DNA from: Schleiferilactobacillus perolens DSM 12744
GTDB lineage: Bacteria; Bacillota; Bacilli; Lactobacillales; Lactobacillaceae
Reading direction: 5' to 3'
Length of the DNA: 57,618 bases
NCBI RefSeq assembly: GCF_001435585.1
Contig: NZ_AZEC01000016.1
Span: 1-57,618, forward strand
Below the pieces are notes generated by a model, which was not told the origin of the DNA, did not search any database, and saw nothing but the letters and a program-made list of their open reading frames with translations. Below are positions 27,486 to 36,079 of this stretch, in pieces (position 1 is the stretch's first letter; each line of letters begins with the position of its first letter). The translations under genes and the position numbers were made by a program.

Positions 27486-28280
27486 ATGCTCAATGTTGGC
27501 AAGTTTCTAGGAATAAGAATCCGGTCTCTTCTGTTTGTTATTGCATTCCCGATCATCGCAGTTACTGTTACGTCATACCAGTTAGATCCAATTGAAAGCA
27601 CAAACGGTATCGAAATACTGGCTTGGCTCTTTACGCCGAAATTTAGCTTTCCTGCTTTCCTCATATTATTTTCCGGCACCAGCCTTCTAGTCACTGACTA
27701 CTTTGTTCAGGCCAAAATATCCGGACTGAACAAATCGCTTGCTGTTCGCTTGCATGGGTTTAAGCATCTGCTAGTGACAGAATTCTTGTCTGTTTTTCTT
27801 TATACGTTTGGTCTCATGGTATTGACCATGATCGTGTCGGCGGTGGTAATTCACTTCACGCAACATCCATTCGTTTTTACCGGATCAATCCACTCTGAGT
27901 TCCTGATATCTAGTAGTCCCATAATTTCTTTCTTGTGGTTGATTCTGACTAGGGCGTGGGGGATGGCAATTTTTACGATGTTTGTTTTTGCCATTGGTCT
28001 CTGGATGGCACGAATCAGTCTATTTCGCATTAGTGGGTTGCTTGTTTCATTAGTGATGTATGTTGGCGTGGTACTTCTTGCGCGTATTGCTGTGTTACGA
28101 ATCGCAGGCGGCTTACTGTTTTTACAGACACTGATTTCACCCACTGGATTATCCGATTTCGGCCCCTATCTTTTACCGATTCCGGCAGTAGTGATGCATC
28201 TTTTTTCCTGTGTCATCTATTTGGGGCTTACGTTTGTCATCGCCGCAAGCTGGTATCGTCATGAGGTGATGCCAAAATGA
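27486..28280 (+). CDS. Membrane protein, probable ABC-2 type permease subunit
   Basis: A 264-residue protein with about six hydrophobic segments and no recognisable catalytic motif. GAGGAG precedes the ATG. It is the first of four tightly packed genes (4-base overlap with the next) that include one ABC ATPase, so it is most likely a permease subunit of an ABC-2 type exporter. Base composition is lower in GC than in the sugar genes around it, and codon use is looser. A cre box and an extended -10 lie upstream. The substrate is unknown. Confidence 0.65.
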   Translation: MLNVGKFLGIRIRSLLFVIAFPIIAVTVTSYQLDPIESTNGIEILAWLFTPKFSFPAFLILFSGTSLLVTDYFVQAKISGLNKSLAVRLHGFKHLLVTEFLSVFLYTFGLMVLTMIVSAVVIHFTQHPFVFTGSIHSEFLISSSPIISFLWLILTRAWGMAIFTMFVFAIGLWMARISLFRISGLLVSLVMYVGVVLLARIAVLRIAGGLLFLQTLISPTGLSDFGPYLLPIPAVVMHLFSCVIYLGLTFVIAASWYRHEVMPK

Positions 28281-28822
28281 AAGCCATCTATTTCAAAAGC
28301 TTTTCAACACGAGCGCTCGTTATCTGGGTGCTGGCAGTATTGACATCACCACTTATTTCTACGTTGGGTGGGTACCCGCGTAATCTCAGTCTGCTAATAG
28401 CGTTAATTCTCACGAATGGTTTATCCTATGGGTTCAATATCCTGTATATCCTGCTGCTCACGTATCACGTCACATTTTATCTGCACATCGACACGCTGGT
28501 CGTGCCAAGAATCGGGTCGGAAGCATACCGGTGGGCCTATTTGGGGACATTAATGACTGACGCAATCACATTTGGATTGGGATTATATGCTGTGGAGTTT
28601 GCTTTCTTTGGTGTTGGCGTCATCCCCTTGCAAACAATATTGCTCTTTTGCTTAGCCAACCTGCTGATGTATGTCATGTTGGGTTTGCTCATGTTCTTTT
28701 TGACCTACCGCATCGGCCCGTTTATTATCGCGGCGGGGTGTATTCTGATTGAAATGTCAATCCATACATTTCTCGTTGTTCCTTGGATCAATCGGTATCT
28801 CTACACGTTGGGTTATAGATAG
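28277..28822 (+). CDS. Membrane protein, second permease-like subunit
   Basis: A 181-residue protein, almost entirely hydrophobic, with about five membrane segments. The ATG overlaps the previous stop codon as ATGA, so translation is coupled. No family is recognised. Its position between another membrane protein and an ABC ATPase suggests it is part of the same transporter. The stop is followed after ten bases by the ATPase start. Confidence 0.6.
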   Translation: MKAIYFKSFSTRALVIWVLAVLTSPLISTLGGYPRNLSLLIALILTNGLSYGFNILYILLLTYHVTFYLHIDTLVVPRIGSEAYRWAYLGTLMTDAITFGLGLYAVEFAFFGVGVIPLQTILLFCLANLLMYVMLGLLMFFLTYRIGPFIIAAGCILIEMSIHTFLVVPWINRYLYTLGYR

Positions 28823-28832
28823 GGTGATTAAA

Positions 28833-29438
28833 ATGTTGACAGTGACACATGTTGAAAAAGTTTTTTCAGGTCAAAAGGTGCTCGATGATGTAAATCTCAC
28901 CCTATCTGCGGGTGAGGTGATTCATATCAGTGGTGGTAACGGATCGGGGAAATCCACTTTGCTAAAAATTATCGCGGATTGGCTCAAACCGGACGCTGGA
29001 ACGAGTGTGATTGATGGGCATGTTGAATTGGGTGCGCTGATTGAAAATCCGGGTTTTATTGAAACCGAAACACTGAAACGAAATTTGTTGTTCTTATTGA
29101 GCATTCGGCACCAGACTAAGTTAGAGACCGTATTGCCTTTAGTGAGTCGATTCGGGCTGGATATTCAGAATCGGGCATCAATGAAGAAATATTCGATTGG
29201 TATGCGGGAAAAAGTGGGGATCATTCAAGCGGTAATGGAAGACCAGCAGCTGATATTGTTGGATGAACCAACCCGCGGATTAGATGAACAATCATTGACC
29301 GAACTGGTGAAGCTGATTGCGGAGCTGCGCCAGCAGGGTAAAACGATCATCATTGCCTCCCACGATCAGGCCACCCCGATTGCCTACACGGATCGGTATG
29401 TCCTCGAAAGGGGCGAATTGACACGAATTACCGACTGA
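28833..29438 (+). CDS. ABC transporter ATP-binding protein
   Basis: A compact 201-residue ABC ATPase. Walker A is GGNGSGKSTLLKI, the degenerate signature is YSIGMREKVGIIQAV, Walker B is LILLDEPTRGLDE, and the His switch is IIASHDQA. The start ATG at 28833 has AGGGTG upstream; the longer frame from 28749 would overlap the previous gene. The short length (no C-terminal domain) and the SIGM signature are typical of ABC-2 exporters for peptides such as bacteriocin immunity systems. It is the only ATPase in the four-gene cluster. Confidence 0.85.
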   Translation: MLTVTHVEKVFSGQKVLDDVNLTLSAGEVIHISGGNGSGKSTLLKIIADWLKPDAGTSVIDGHVELGALIENPGFIETETLKRNLLFLLSIRHQTKLETVLPLVSRFGLDIQNRASMKKYSIGMREKVGIIQAVMEDQQLILLDEPTRGLDEQSLTELVKLIAELRQQGKTIIIASHDQATPIAYTDRYVLERGELTRITD

Positions 29439-29467
29439 TTGCGACCACCGCAGCAATTTGGACAGCA

Positions 29468-29896
29468 GTGTGGGTCTTACCGATTACACTGTTTCATTAT
29501 CGAACTGCTCAGGTCACTGAAATGATGTTTGGGTGGAATAGCGACGGCAATTTCATCATTCTATTTGAGGTGGGCACCCTCGCTTTATTTGCTGCGCTGG
29601 CAGATTACTGGCTGCGTAATTTAGTGCCGATCGCCCGGTTCATCATGATTCGGGTCGGCACCAGAGGGTATCAGTCTATTGTGTTAAGACACCTCCTTCA
29701 GCTTTGGCTGGTCATCGTGTTGTGTAACTTGATGATTGCACTTGGGCTGGGTGCATTTTCTCTGGTGCCATACCTGGCGGGTTCGGCGATTTTTCTGATT
29801 GGATTAATTCCATTCGCGGTACCAGACTTCAATTGGGCAACGTATGTGTCATTGGGGGTGGTTCTGTTGTTGCGGTTGGGTACCGTGTTTTTGTAA
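29468..29896 (+). CDS. Membrane protein, third subunit of the ABC cluster
   Basis: At least 142 residues with about four membrane segments and no family recognised. The start is uncertain. GTG 29468 cuts into the first hydrophobic segment. The frame is open upstream through LIATTAAIWTAV, and a CTG at 29435 overlaps the ATPase stop codon as CTGA, imitating the ATGA overlap used earlier in the cluster. An AAAGGGG stands near 29407-29413. Use of a non-standard start, or a recent loss of ATG, should be considered. The position argues for a role in the same transporter. Confidence 0.55.
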   Translation: MWVLPITLFHYRTAQVTEMMFGWNSDGNFIILFEVGTLALFAALADYWLRNLVPIARFIMIRVGTRGYQSIVLRHLLQLWLVIVLCNLMIALGLGAFSLVPYLAGSAIFLIGLIPFAVPDFNWATYVSLGVVLLLRLGTVFL

Positions 29897-30002
29897 TTTC
29901 GGCGTCGAAGAGATGTGAACAAGTGAGCAAAAATCTTTAACGGAACCTTTTCCATGATACAATCAGTTTGTGGGACAACATTTTTTTGCAATCGCACCTG
30001 CA

Positions 30003-30378
30003 ATGCGAAAGGACGTGGGGTTATTGTTTGCAATGACGAGAAGAAAGACTTTTCAGTTAGTTCAAGCGGCAATTTCAGGCTTCTTACTTGTGGCGGTCAC
30101 CATTGATTTATTGCGGGGTCCGGGAACATGGGGTGGCGTGGGTGGCATTCTATTACAACTTTTCCTGATCGTCAGCCTGCTGCAAGCCTATGACGATCGG
30201 CGTCGAAATCCAACCGGTTACCAACGACCGCCAGTGGGCAGTCGGTTATTGCCTTTACTAGTTGCCCAAGGGTATTATCCGTTTTATCGCATTCCAGACC
30301 GGTGTCGCATGGAGTGTTGTCGCTGTGATATTAGCAGTGGTGAACACAGCGCTGATGTGCTTTGTTTATCGTAAATAA
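30003..30378 (+). pseudogene. Small membrane protein gene with a frameshift
   Basis: One frame encodes a basic start and a first membrane helix (TFQLVQAAISGFLLVAVTID), then a second hydrophobic stretch and a polar loop. After VAQG near 30275 that frame becomes polar and Cys/Arg-rich. The neighbouring frame continues with IIRFIAFQTGVAWSVVAVI, a clear membrane helix, to a stop at 30378. Removing one G from GGG near 30271-30273 joins the halves into about 115 residues. The likely start is TTG 30024 with AAAGGA ten bases upstream; ATG 30003 and 30033 are alternatives. TACAAT near 29957 may be its -10. It is either a broken gene or a sequencing error. Confidence 0.55.
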
Positions 30379-30459
30379 GTCTCCATGGTAGATAATTTAA
30401 TAATACCATGATATACTGATCCTGGTTAAAAACCGAAGCAAAGAATGGGGACGATGACA

Positions 30460-30750
30460 ATGGCAGTTGGTATTTTTGTCACAGAGATGGATCGTCTGGA
30501 TTATCAGGGCAGTGCGATCGTCAATGCGGTCTTGAATGGTCAGTATTACAAGAAGGCCTTTGCCCATATTCAGGCAGAGTTTCCAGAGTATGACTGGCAC
30601 GAGTTGAAGTTGAGTGAGACCTTGGATTATAAGGAGAAGCCCGATTTGATTATCGTATCGCGGAATGTGGTACCGTACATTTCCGCGATCAAGCAGCACT
30701 TCCCAGAGGTCAAAGTCGCCGACTATGATACCTGGGCGGAACAGAAGTAA
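30460..30750 (+). CDS. Hypothetical protein, about 96 residues
   Basis: A small soluble protein, MAVGIFVTEMDRLDYQG..., with alternating strand and helix-like segments and the sequence KPDLIIVSRNVVPYI. Family not recognised. ATG 30460 is chosen for its spacing to GGGGA; upstream ATGs at 30445 and 30454 are in frame. An extended -10 (TGA TATACT, 30409-30417) lies about 45 bases before the start. A hairpin terminator follows directly, so it is monocistronic. Confidence 0.65.
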   Translation: MAVGIFVTEMDRLDYQGSAIVNAVLNGQYYKKAFAHIQAEFPEYDWHELKLSETLDYKEKPDLIIVSRNVVPYISAIKQHFPEVKVADYDTWAEQK

Positions 30751-30764
30751 TGGTGGAGCCAAAT

Positions 30765-30799
30765 AAAGGACGCTTGCAATTAGCAGGCGTCCTTTAATA
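30765..30799. terminator. Intrinsic terminator between convergent genes
   Basis: AAAGGACGC (30765-30773) pairs with GCGTCCTTT (30787-30795). It is symmetrical enough to serve both the small gene at 30460-30750 and the GH31 gene ending at 30811. Confidence 0.7.
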
Positions 30800-30810
30800 T
30801 TCCATGGTCG

Positions 30811-33381
30811 TTAATAATCAATAATCACGGTGACTTTTTTAGCGACTGCCAGCGGTGGTAAAGTCACGTTCAAACCTTGCCGCGGGGCAATCACGCTGAT
30901 CGGCCATTGGGCTAATGGGCCTACCGACCAGCCTGCACCGTTATCGGTGGGGCAGGGATTTTCTGGAATCAGTTGGGCGGCATCTTGGCCGCTGGTGAAT
31001 TGCACTTGGCGCGGCCGTCGATCGGCCACAATTTGGACAATGGTGTGTTGTTCTGGGGCTTGACCTTGGAAGTGGCCATGAACCGGATTGATGGTCAAGA
31101 TGATGCGCCGACCATCATCTGTGGCCTGAATGGCAGTGGTCGCGAACTCGCCTTTTTGATAAGCCAAACTGGTGCCGTCATCTGTATAGACTGTCGTGTG
31201 GCTGGTCTGCGCACTGGGAAAGTAAGTGACCAAGCGATGCCGCTGAGGATAGGTACCCGGGGTTAGGTGCACCGGCACCCGCGGCAACAGTGTCCCGGCG
31301 CGGACAAAGATCGGGGTTTGTCCCAGCGGCGCTGGATAATCGGCCAAGGTTTGCCCGCCCCGGTAACGCTGCCCGGTGAACAAATCCTGCCAGCTGGCGG
31401 CGGCGTCCGGAAAATACAGATGGGGCACCCGGGCATTGCCGGCACTATCCATCTGGTACGGCAAGGTGACCGGGGCGACTAAGATATTATCGCCCAGCAA
31501 AAATTCTGTGCCGGTATCGTCGCTGAGTGTATAGGAATTCAACTCGGTCCAAAAGAGCGGCCGGACAATTGGTGCGCCGGTTTGCCGGGCGGTATTCGCT
31601 AATGTGTAGAGATACGGCATCAGGGTAGTCTTGAATTGCAGATAGGCGCGATTGATCATTTCATAAGGCTGACCAAAGACGAGCCCCATGTTTTTTGGCT
31701 GACTGCCCCAACCGTCCATATTAAGCTGGATCGGGGTAAAAGATTTCCACTGCAAATCCCGGGTTTGGATAATCGGATCGCTGCCGCCATAGATGCCATC
31801 AATATCGGCCCCGACATTGGGATTACCGGATAGGCCCGTGCTCAAGTAGGTGGCGACATGACTGCGGATGTTGGTCCAGTCATTACCACCCTGATCGCCG
31901 CTCCAAATACTAGCGTAGCGCTGACTGCCCGCCCAGCCATCAAGACTGAGGATGAACGGCCGCCGCCCGTGACCGGCATGGGTCATCGCGGCCGCCGCAT
32001 CGGCGGTGGCGTGCAGGCCGAAGGTGTAGCCTTCGCCCACCCAGGCCACGTCGGTTTTGACGGCCGCCACTCCGGCATCGCCCACTTCTTGAATGATATC
32101 CCGATCGCCTTTTTGCGGATTGATCGGATCTTTGGGATGCAGGTTTTCCTGGGTCCACAGGCCGACCGCGACCCCCTTATCATTGGCGTAAGTGACAAAA
32201 TCGTGGAGGTTGGCCAGATCACCGGCGAAGGTATCCGTCTGACCATAGCCGGCACCGTAACCGTCATTGGGCAGAAACCAGCCGATGGGCAGCCGGTGAT
32301 GCAGATAGCGGTCGAGGATCGCGCGGGCAGAGAATTGCGCACTTTCCTTTTCACCATTCAAAGTTTCATGAACAGCGCCAGCCGGCTGTTTATTCCAATC
32401 GTGTTGTGTGAAATGGACCGGTGTCGCCCCGACATTGGGTACCAGCGTCTGGCCGTTGACGGAAATGGTCCCTTGGCGATAGCCCGTGTTGAACGTTTTT
32501 TCGCTCACCGGTTGGTATTCCTTGTACCATTGACCATCGGGGAACAAAATGGCGCCAGCCGAGTCCTTGGTCACCGGCAACCAGTAATCCCGGTTGTAAG
32601 CATTTAGATGGGCGGGGTAAAAAGTGAAGCGGGGATTGATCGGCGGCTGCCCAGTGAGCTCATGGTAACCATGAATTAACGCGGCGGGATCGGCGCCCAG
32701 CATGATGTAGACATCAAAATAAGGATCGGTGTGCTGCAATTGGACACCGTGGGCGGGGGTGCTGAAATCGTACAGACCCGGCGTAAACGTATTGACGAGG
32801 AGACCGTAACCAGCGGTGGACCAATAAAAAGGCACTGGCGAAGCGACGCCACCTGCGGTCCATAAATTCGTATTGGCAATGGTGACCCGCTGGCCGCGCA
32901 CAGCAAAACGGCCGTTTTGGGTGCCCCCGCCAAAGAAGTATTCATCGGGATCAAAGGACAGCCGGGCGTGCCAAGTCTGACCGTCGTCTTCCCAGGTGGG
33001 CAGGCGCAGCGTCACCACACTTTGACCGTTGCGGGTAATTTGTAACAAGCCATGAGCCGCTTCCCAGACCAACTGATTTTTGCCAAACGTATAGGTGCCA
33101 GCATCGTCGGTGGCGGGAGTATATTCATCGTGGTTGATGACGATGGGCGTTTCAGTGGTTTGGCCACCGCCGCCAGTGGCCACGGTATGATCGCCATTCT
33201 GATCAACGGCGACATTAGCCACGACACTGGGGTGCGATGGGAATGTCTTGGTTTGGCTCACCCGCACCCGAATAATGTGGTCATTGATCCAGGTTAACCG
33301 GCCAAACAATTGCTCCGTTTGAACATTCAGTACACCATCTTGAAATACTTCTTGTTGTACTGCATTCGAGTCCACCATCAT
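30811..33381 (-). CDS. GH31 alpha-glucosidase/alpha-xylosidase family protein
   Basis: An 856-residue glycoside hydrolase of family 31 with no signal peptide, so cytosolic. The nucleophile region is AVKTDVAWVGEGY with D444, and the acid/base is in SIWSGDQGGNDW with D496. An N-terminal beta-sandwich (about 1-270) precedes the barrel, and beta domains follow from about 640. ATG 33381 is chosen because GAGGAGG sits ten bases upstream; the frame open to 33546 overlaps the divergent mgsA gene. Activity on a specific alpha-glucoside or on branched substrates cannot be told apart by sequence alone. Confidence 0.88.
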   Translation of the reverse strand: MMVDSNAVQQEVFQDGVLNVQTEQLFGRLTWINDHIIRVRVSQTKTFPSHPSVVANVAVDQNGDHTVATGGGGQTTETPIVINHDEYTPATDDAGTYTFGKNQLVWEAAHGLLQITRNGQSVVTLRLPTWEDDGQTWHARLSFDPDEYFFGGGTQNGRFAVRGQRVTIANTNLWTAGGVASPVPFYWSTAGYGLLVNTFTPGLYDFSTPAHGVQLQHTDPYFDVYIMLGADPAALIHGYHELTGQPPINPRFTFYPAHLNAYNRDYWLPVTKDSAGAILFPDGQWYKEYQPVSEKTFNTGYRQGTISVNGQTLVPNVGATPVHFTQHDWNKQPAGAVHETLNGEKESAQFSARAILDRYLHHRLPIGWFLPNDGYGAGYGQTDTFAGDLANLHDFVTYANDKGVAVGLWTQENLHPKDPINPQKGDRDIIQEVGDAGVAAVKTDVAWVGEGYTFGLHATADAAAAMTHAGHGRRPFILSLDGWAGSQRYASIWSGDQGGNDWTNIRSHVATYLSTGLSGNPNVGADIDGIYGGSDPIIQTRDLQWKSFTPIQLNMDGWGSQPKNMGLVFGQPYEMINRAYLQFKTTLMPYLYTLANTARQTGAPIVRPLFWTELNSYTLSDDTGTEFLLGDNILVAPVTLPYQMDSAGNARVPHLYFPDAAASWQDLFTGQRYRGGQTLADYPAPLGQTPIFVRAGTLLPRVPVHLTPGTYPQRHRLVTYFPSAQTSHTTVYTDDGTSLAYQKGEFATTAIQATDDGRRIILTINPVHGHFQGQAPEQHTIVQIVADRRPRQVQFTSGQDAAQLIPENPCPTDNGAGWSVGPLAQWPISVIAPRQGLNVTLPPLAVAKKVTVIIDY

Positions 33382-33493
33382 TGCGTTAAATCCTCCTCGT
33401 CGGTTTTCTTCATTATGCCATAAGCAAATGAGAACGCTCGGAAAATTCTGGAATATGCTACGATGAGAGCGGTTAATACGAGGAGGAATTATT

Positions 33494-33910
33494 TTGAAAA
33501 TTGCGCTCATTGCCCACGATGCCAAGAAACCGGAAATGGCCCGCATTGCGACGGCGTATCAAGAAATCTTAGCCCACCATGAATTGTTCGCCACGGGCCA
33601 CACGGGCCAGGTGGTGACTGATGCCACTGGCTTGCCGGTGCATCGCTTCAACTCTGGCCCCCTGGGCGGCGACCAGCAAGTCGGTGCTTTGGTATCTGAG
33701 AACCAAATGGATCTAATTATCTTTCTGCGTGACCCATTGACGGCCCAACCCCATGAACCGGACGTGAACGCCTTGCTGCGGTTGGCCGATGTGTATGATG
33801 TGCCGATCGCCACGAACGCCGGGACGGCTGAAGTCTTACTCCGCGGCCTGGCGCGCGGGCTGCTGGCCTTTCGGCAAATTGTCCATGGCGATGAATCCCG
33901 TCATGAGTGA
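33494..33910 (+). CDS. mgsA: Methylglyoxal synthase
   Basis: A 138-residue enzyme converting dihydroxyacetone phosphate to methylglyoxal and phosphate, a bypass relieving sugar-phosphate overload. The motif [11 protein letters not shown] holds the catalytic Asp (D60), and [12 protein letters not shown] holds the active-site His (H87). It starts at TTG 33494 behind GAGGAGG. Its last eight bases overlap the start of the next gene, so the two are co-transcribed and probably translationally coupled. It is divergent from the GH31 gene. The position among sugar-utilisation genes fits its role. Confidence 0.92.
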   Translation: MKIALIAHDAKKPEMARIATAYQEILAHHELFATGHTGQVVTDATGLPVHRFNSGPLGGDQQVGALVSENQMDLIIFLRDPLTAQPHEPDVNALLRLADVYDVPIATNAGTAEVLLRGLARGLLAFRQIVHGDESRHE

Positions 33911-34749
33911 GACGCCCAGTGTCATGCTGGCTAAGGTGATCGGGCTGGCGGAAACTGATGATAATGTGGCCGCTATTGGGGTGGAAGGCTCGCTGAACAA
34001 TCCGACTGCGGTCAAAGATGCTTGGCAGGATCTGGATGTGACGCTTTTTGTACACCAAGTCCGGCCCGCTTTGGCCCAGCCCTATTTGGCGTTGTTTGGG
34101 ACGCCCACGATTGTCCAGCATCTCCATGAGCCAGGCCTTTTTGGCGGCGGTGACGAATATTGGGAGACATTTTTGACCCGTTATCCTGGCACCCAACGGA
34201 TGGATTTGAAGTTGGCGCCAGCGAGTGTGGTGCAGGCTTATCTGGACGATGATCAGTTGAACGCGATTGTCTGGCGGCGGGGAAGTGGCCGGATCACACC
34301 ACGGCCCACGAGCGCCGCCAGTCACTGGTTGGCAATTCCGAGGCAGGCAGAGTTTGCGGCTCACGTGAATGAGTTTTATTGGATTGCGGGGTATGTGGTC
34401 AAGGGTCTCGCCCGGGGGCAATTTAATTTATGCGGCAGAGCATTTTGGCCAGAATTTGCGACCGGAATTGCTATGGTTGCTGGCCTGCCAAGAAACGCTG
34501 GCCCGGCATGGCCAATTTGATCCAGGGGTCCACGACAAGAACCTGTGGTCCGTGTTGCCAGATGCTGTCCGCGGTGAGTTGATGGCGACTTATAATTTGC
34601 ATGATGACGCCGCCATTCGTCAGTCACTCAAAACGGCGGTGGCGCTTTATGGTAGTGTGCTTGCGGAGATAACTCGGTCTGATCCGTTGCAAAAGCCGGC
34701 CTGGGTGCCGCGGGCGGTGGAACAGATTGAGTCTTGGTTGGCAAAATAA
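33903..34749 (+). pseudogene. Aminoglycoside 6-adenylyltransferase-like gene with frameshift
   Basis: The first frame ([19 protein letters not shown]...) carries the nucleotidyltransferase motif IGVEGSLNNPTAVKDAWQDLDV and PGTQRMDLKLAP, as in AadK/AadE ANT(6) enzymes. At about 34417-34424, in GCCCGGGGGC, the frame drifts and ends at 34520. The next frame continues NLIYAAEHFGQNLRPELLWL to a stop at 34749. With four rather than five G the protein would be about 281 residues, the normal size for the family. This is a recent loss of function or a homopolymer error. Family relatives adenylylate streptomycin, but many chromosomal homologues have other or unknown targets, so resistance should not be assumed. 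Confidence 0.75.
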
Positions 34750-34774
34750 AAAGACCGGAACAAAGTATTGCCTA

Positions 34775-34970
34775 AGAGGCCGTGCCAAAGCTGCGCAATC
34801 TACGGCTGAATGGCGCTGGAACGTGGTGACGGCGGTTTGAGCCCGCAAAGTGCGCGGTCTCAAACACGCCTAACAGCATATAAACGTGGCCAGGACCGGG
34901 CCACGTTTATTGCTGTTCCCACCACTGAGCGCCATTCAGCCTACGATTGCTCCGCATTGGCACTACACTG
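34775..34970 (-). repeat. Structured palindromic repeat, copy 6 (inverted)
   Basis: The arms are GTGCCAAAGCTGCGCAATC (34782-34800) and GATTGCTCCGCATTGGCACT (34945-34964). Read on the minus strand, the variable stem is GGCTGAATGGCGCT / AGCGCCATTCAGCC and the tip hairpin is AACGTGGCC ... GGCCACGTT. It lacks the GCTACGCC module, as copy 1 does. It lies between convergent genes. Confidence 0.85.
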
Positions 34971-35024
34971 AATCGGGATTCAAGATTTCATTTCAGACCC
35001 GTTTACGGTTAAAAGCAGAAGAAC

Positions 35025-35339
35025 TTAGAGAACCTTCTTTTTCGCAGATGATTGTTCGCCACCAGGCAATTCGATCAATGCTGCACGGACAAAGACATAA
35101 ATCAACAAAATCAGACTGACGATGATTTCGGCAAGGTAAAGATAACTGACCAAATTTGCGTTGGTGATTGTGACACCATTATCAATGGCGGAGACCAGAG
35201 CGTAGAACTGTAGAACGGAATAACCAAACGTTAACGCCACAAAAGCAGTGGAGAAGAGGTATCGGTGGACGCGGCGATCACGAATCAGGCAGAATGCTGT
35301 CATACCGAAAAAGAAAAACTGCAAATAAATGGGAAACAT
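35025..35339 (-). CDS. Small membrane protein, hypothetical
   Basis: A 104-residue protein with about three membrane helices: MFPIYLQFFFFGMTAF, then FSTAFVALTFGYSVLQFYAL, then AEIIVSLILLIYVFV. A basic tail SSAKKKVL follows. GAGGT lies a few bases before the ATG. No family is recognised. It is upstream-isolated from luxS by the luxS terminator and ends against repeat copy 6. Confidence 0.62.
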   Translation of the reverse strand: MFPIYLQFFFFGMTAFCLIRDRRVHRYLFSTAFVALTFGYSVLQFYALVSAIDNGVTITNANLVSYLYLAEIIVSLILLIYVFVRAALIELPGGEQSSAKKKVL

Positions 35340-35465
35340 CAGCAGACCTCACTTTCTTAACACACAGCCAACTTTCTCCTAGTCACACCTCAAGTAAACA
35401 GTTTTTGGTCCGTTAAGGCCAGAATTATGTTCTGTCTTAGCTGATTATTAAGCAACCTGTCCCAC

Positions 35466-35520
35466 AAAAAAATCGGCACCCAGGCACACAACATACATGT
35501 GTCTGAGGTGCCGATTGTTT
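35466..35520 (-). terminator. Intrinsic terminator of luxS
   Basis: On the minus strand AATCGGCACC ... GGTGCCGATT, with an inner CAGACACA / TGTGTGCCTG arm, is followed by seven T. It directly follows the luxS stop codon at 35525. Confidence 0.88.
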
Positions 35521-35524
35521 TGCT

Positions 35525-35998
35525 CTAAATCACGTGCCGTTCGAAAGGATCGTCCGAAATTCCTTCTGTCAGAATCTTCTTCGCCCATTCCTTGGCGGAA
35601 AATAGGCTGTGATCCTTGTAATTACCGCAACTTTCAATCGTGGTACCGGGGACATCGGCCCATTGAATATCGTCGGCAATTGCCTGCAAACTGGATTTTA
35701 ATGCCTGGGCCACTTCGGTGGTGGAATGTTCACCCCAAGTAATCAGGTGGAATCCTGTGCGGCAGCCAAACGGCGAGCAGTCAATGACGCCGGAAAGCCG
35801 ATCCCGCAAAAGTGAAGCCAGCAAATGTCCAATGGTGTGCAGCCCCGCAGTGCCAATGGCATCGGCATTGGGTTGAACGAGGCGTAAATCGTAGTTTGAA
35901 ATCAGATCGCCTTTGGGACCTTTTTCTTCAGTGATGAGGCGGACATAGGGGGCTTTAACAGCGGTGTGATCTAAGGTGAAACTTTCAACTTTTGCCAT
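35525..35998 (-). CDS. luxS: S-ribosylhomocysteine lyase LuxS, catalytic Glu replaced by Gly
   Basis: A 157-residue LuxS, which normally splits S-ribosylhomocysteine into homocysteine and DPD, the precursor of autoinducer-2. The metal ligands H54 and H58 and the C124 region (ESCGNYKDH) are present, as is the active-site Cys in [11 protein letters not shown] (C79). However, the metal motif reads HTIGH, not HTxEH. The Glu at position 57, the general base in characterised LuxS enzymes, is Gly (codon GGA, one base from GAA). The rest is well conserved, including the C-terminus DPFERHVI. The gene has its own terminator. Either the enzyme is inactive, or the base is a mutation or error. Confidence 0.93.
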   Translation of the reverse strand: MAKVESFTLDHTAVKAPYVRLITEEKGPKGDLISNYDLRLVQPNADAIGTAGLHTIGHLLASLLRDRLSGVIDCSPFGCRTGFHLITWGEHSTTEVAQALKSSLQAIADDIQWADVPGTTIESCGNYKDHSLFSAKEWAKKILTEGISDDPFERHVI

Positions 35999-36079
35999 GG
36001 TGAGTAATCTCCTTTAAATAATAGTGTCCTTAGAATAGTCGAGCGGAGGCGCCACGTCAATAAGGTGGAAATTGATATG

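Noticed and set aside
31858-32607. 249-codon plus-strand frame
   Set aside because: Antisense to the conserved GH31 catalytic region; a GC-rich shadow frame.
33420-33440. cre-like site TGAGAACGCTCGGA before mgsA/GH31
   Set aside because: Too many mismatches to the CcpA consensus in the fixed positions.
33717-34421. 234-codon minus-strand frame
   Set aside because: Antisense to mgsA and the adenylyltransferase-like gene; Arg/Pro/His-rich with no recognisable domain.
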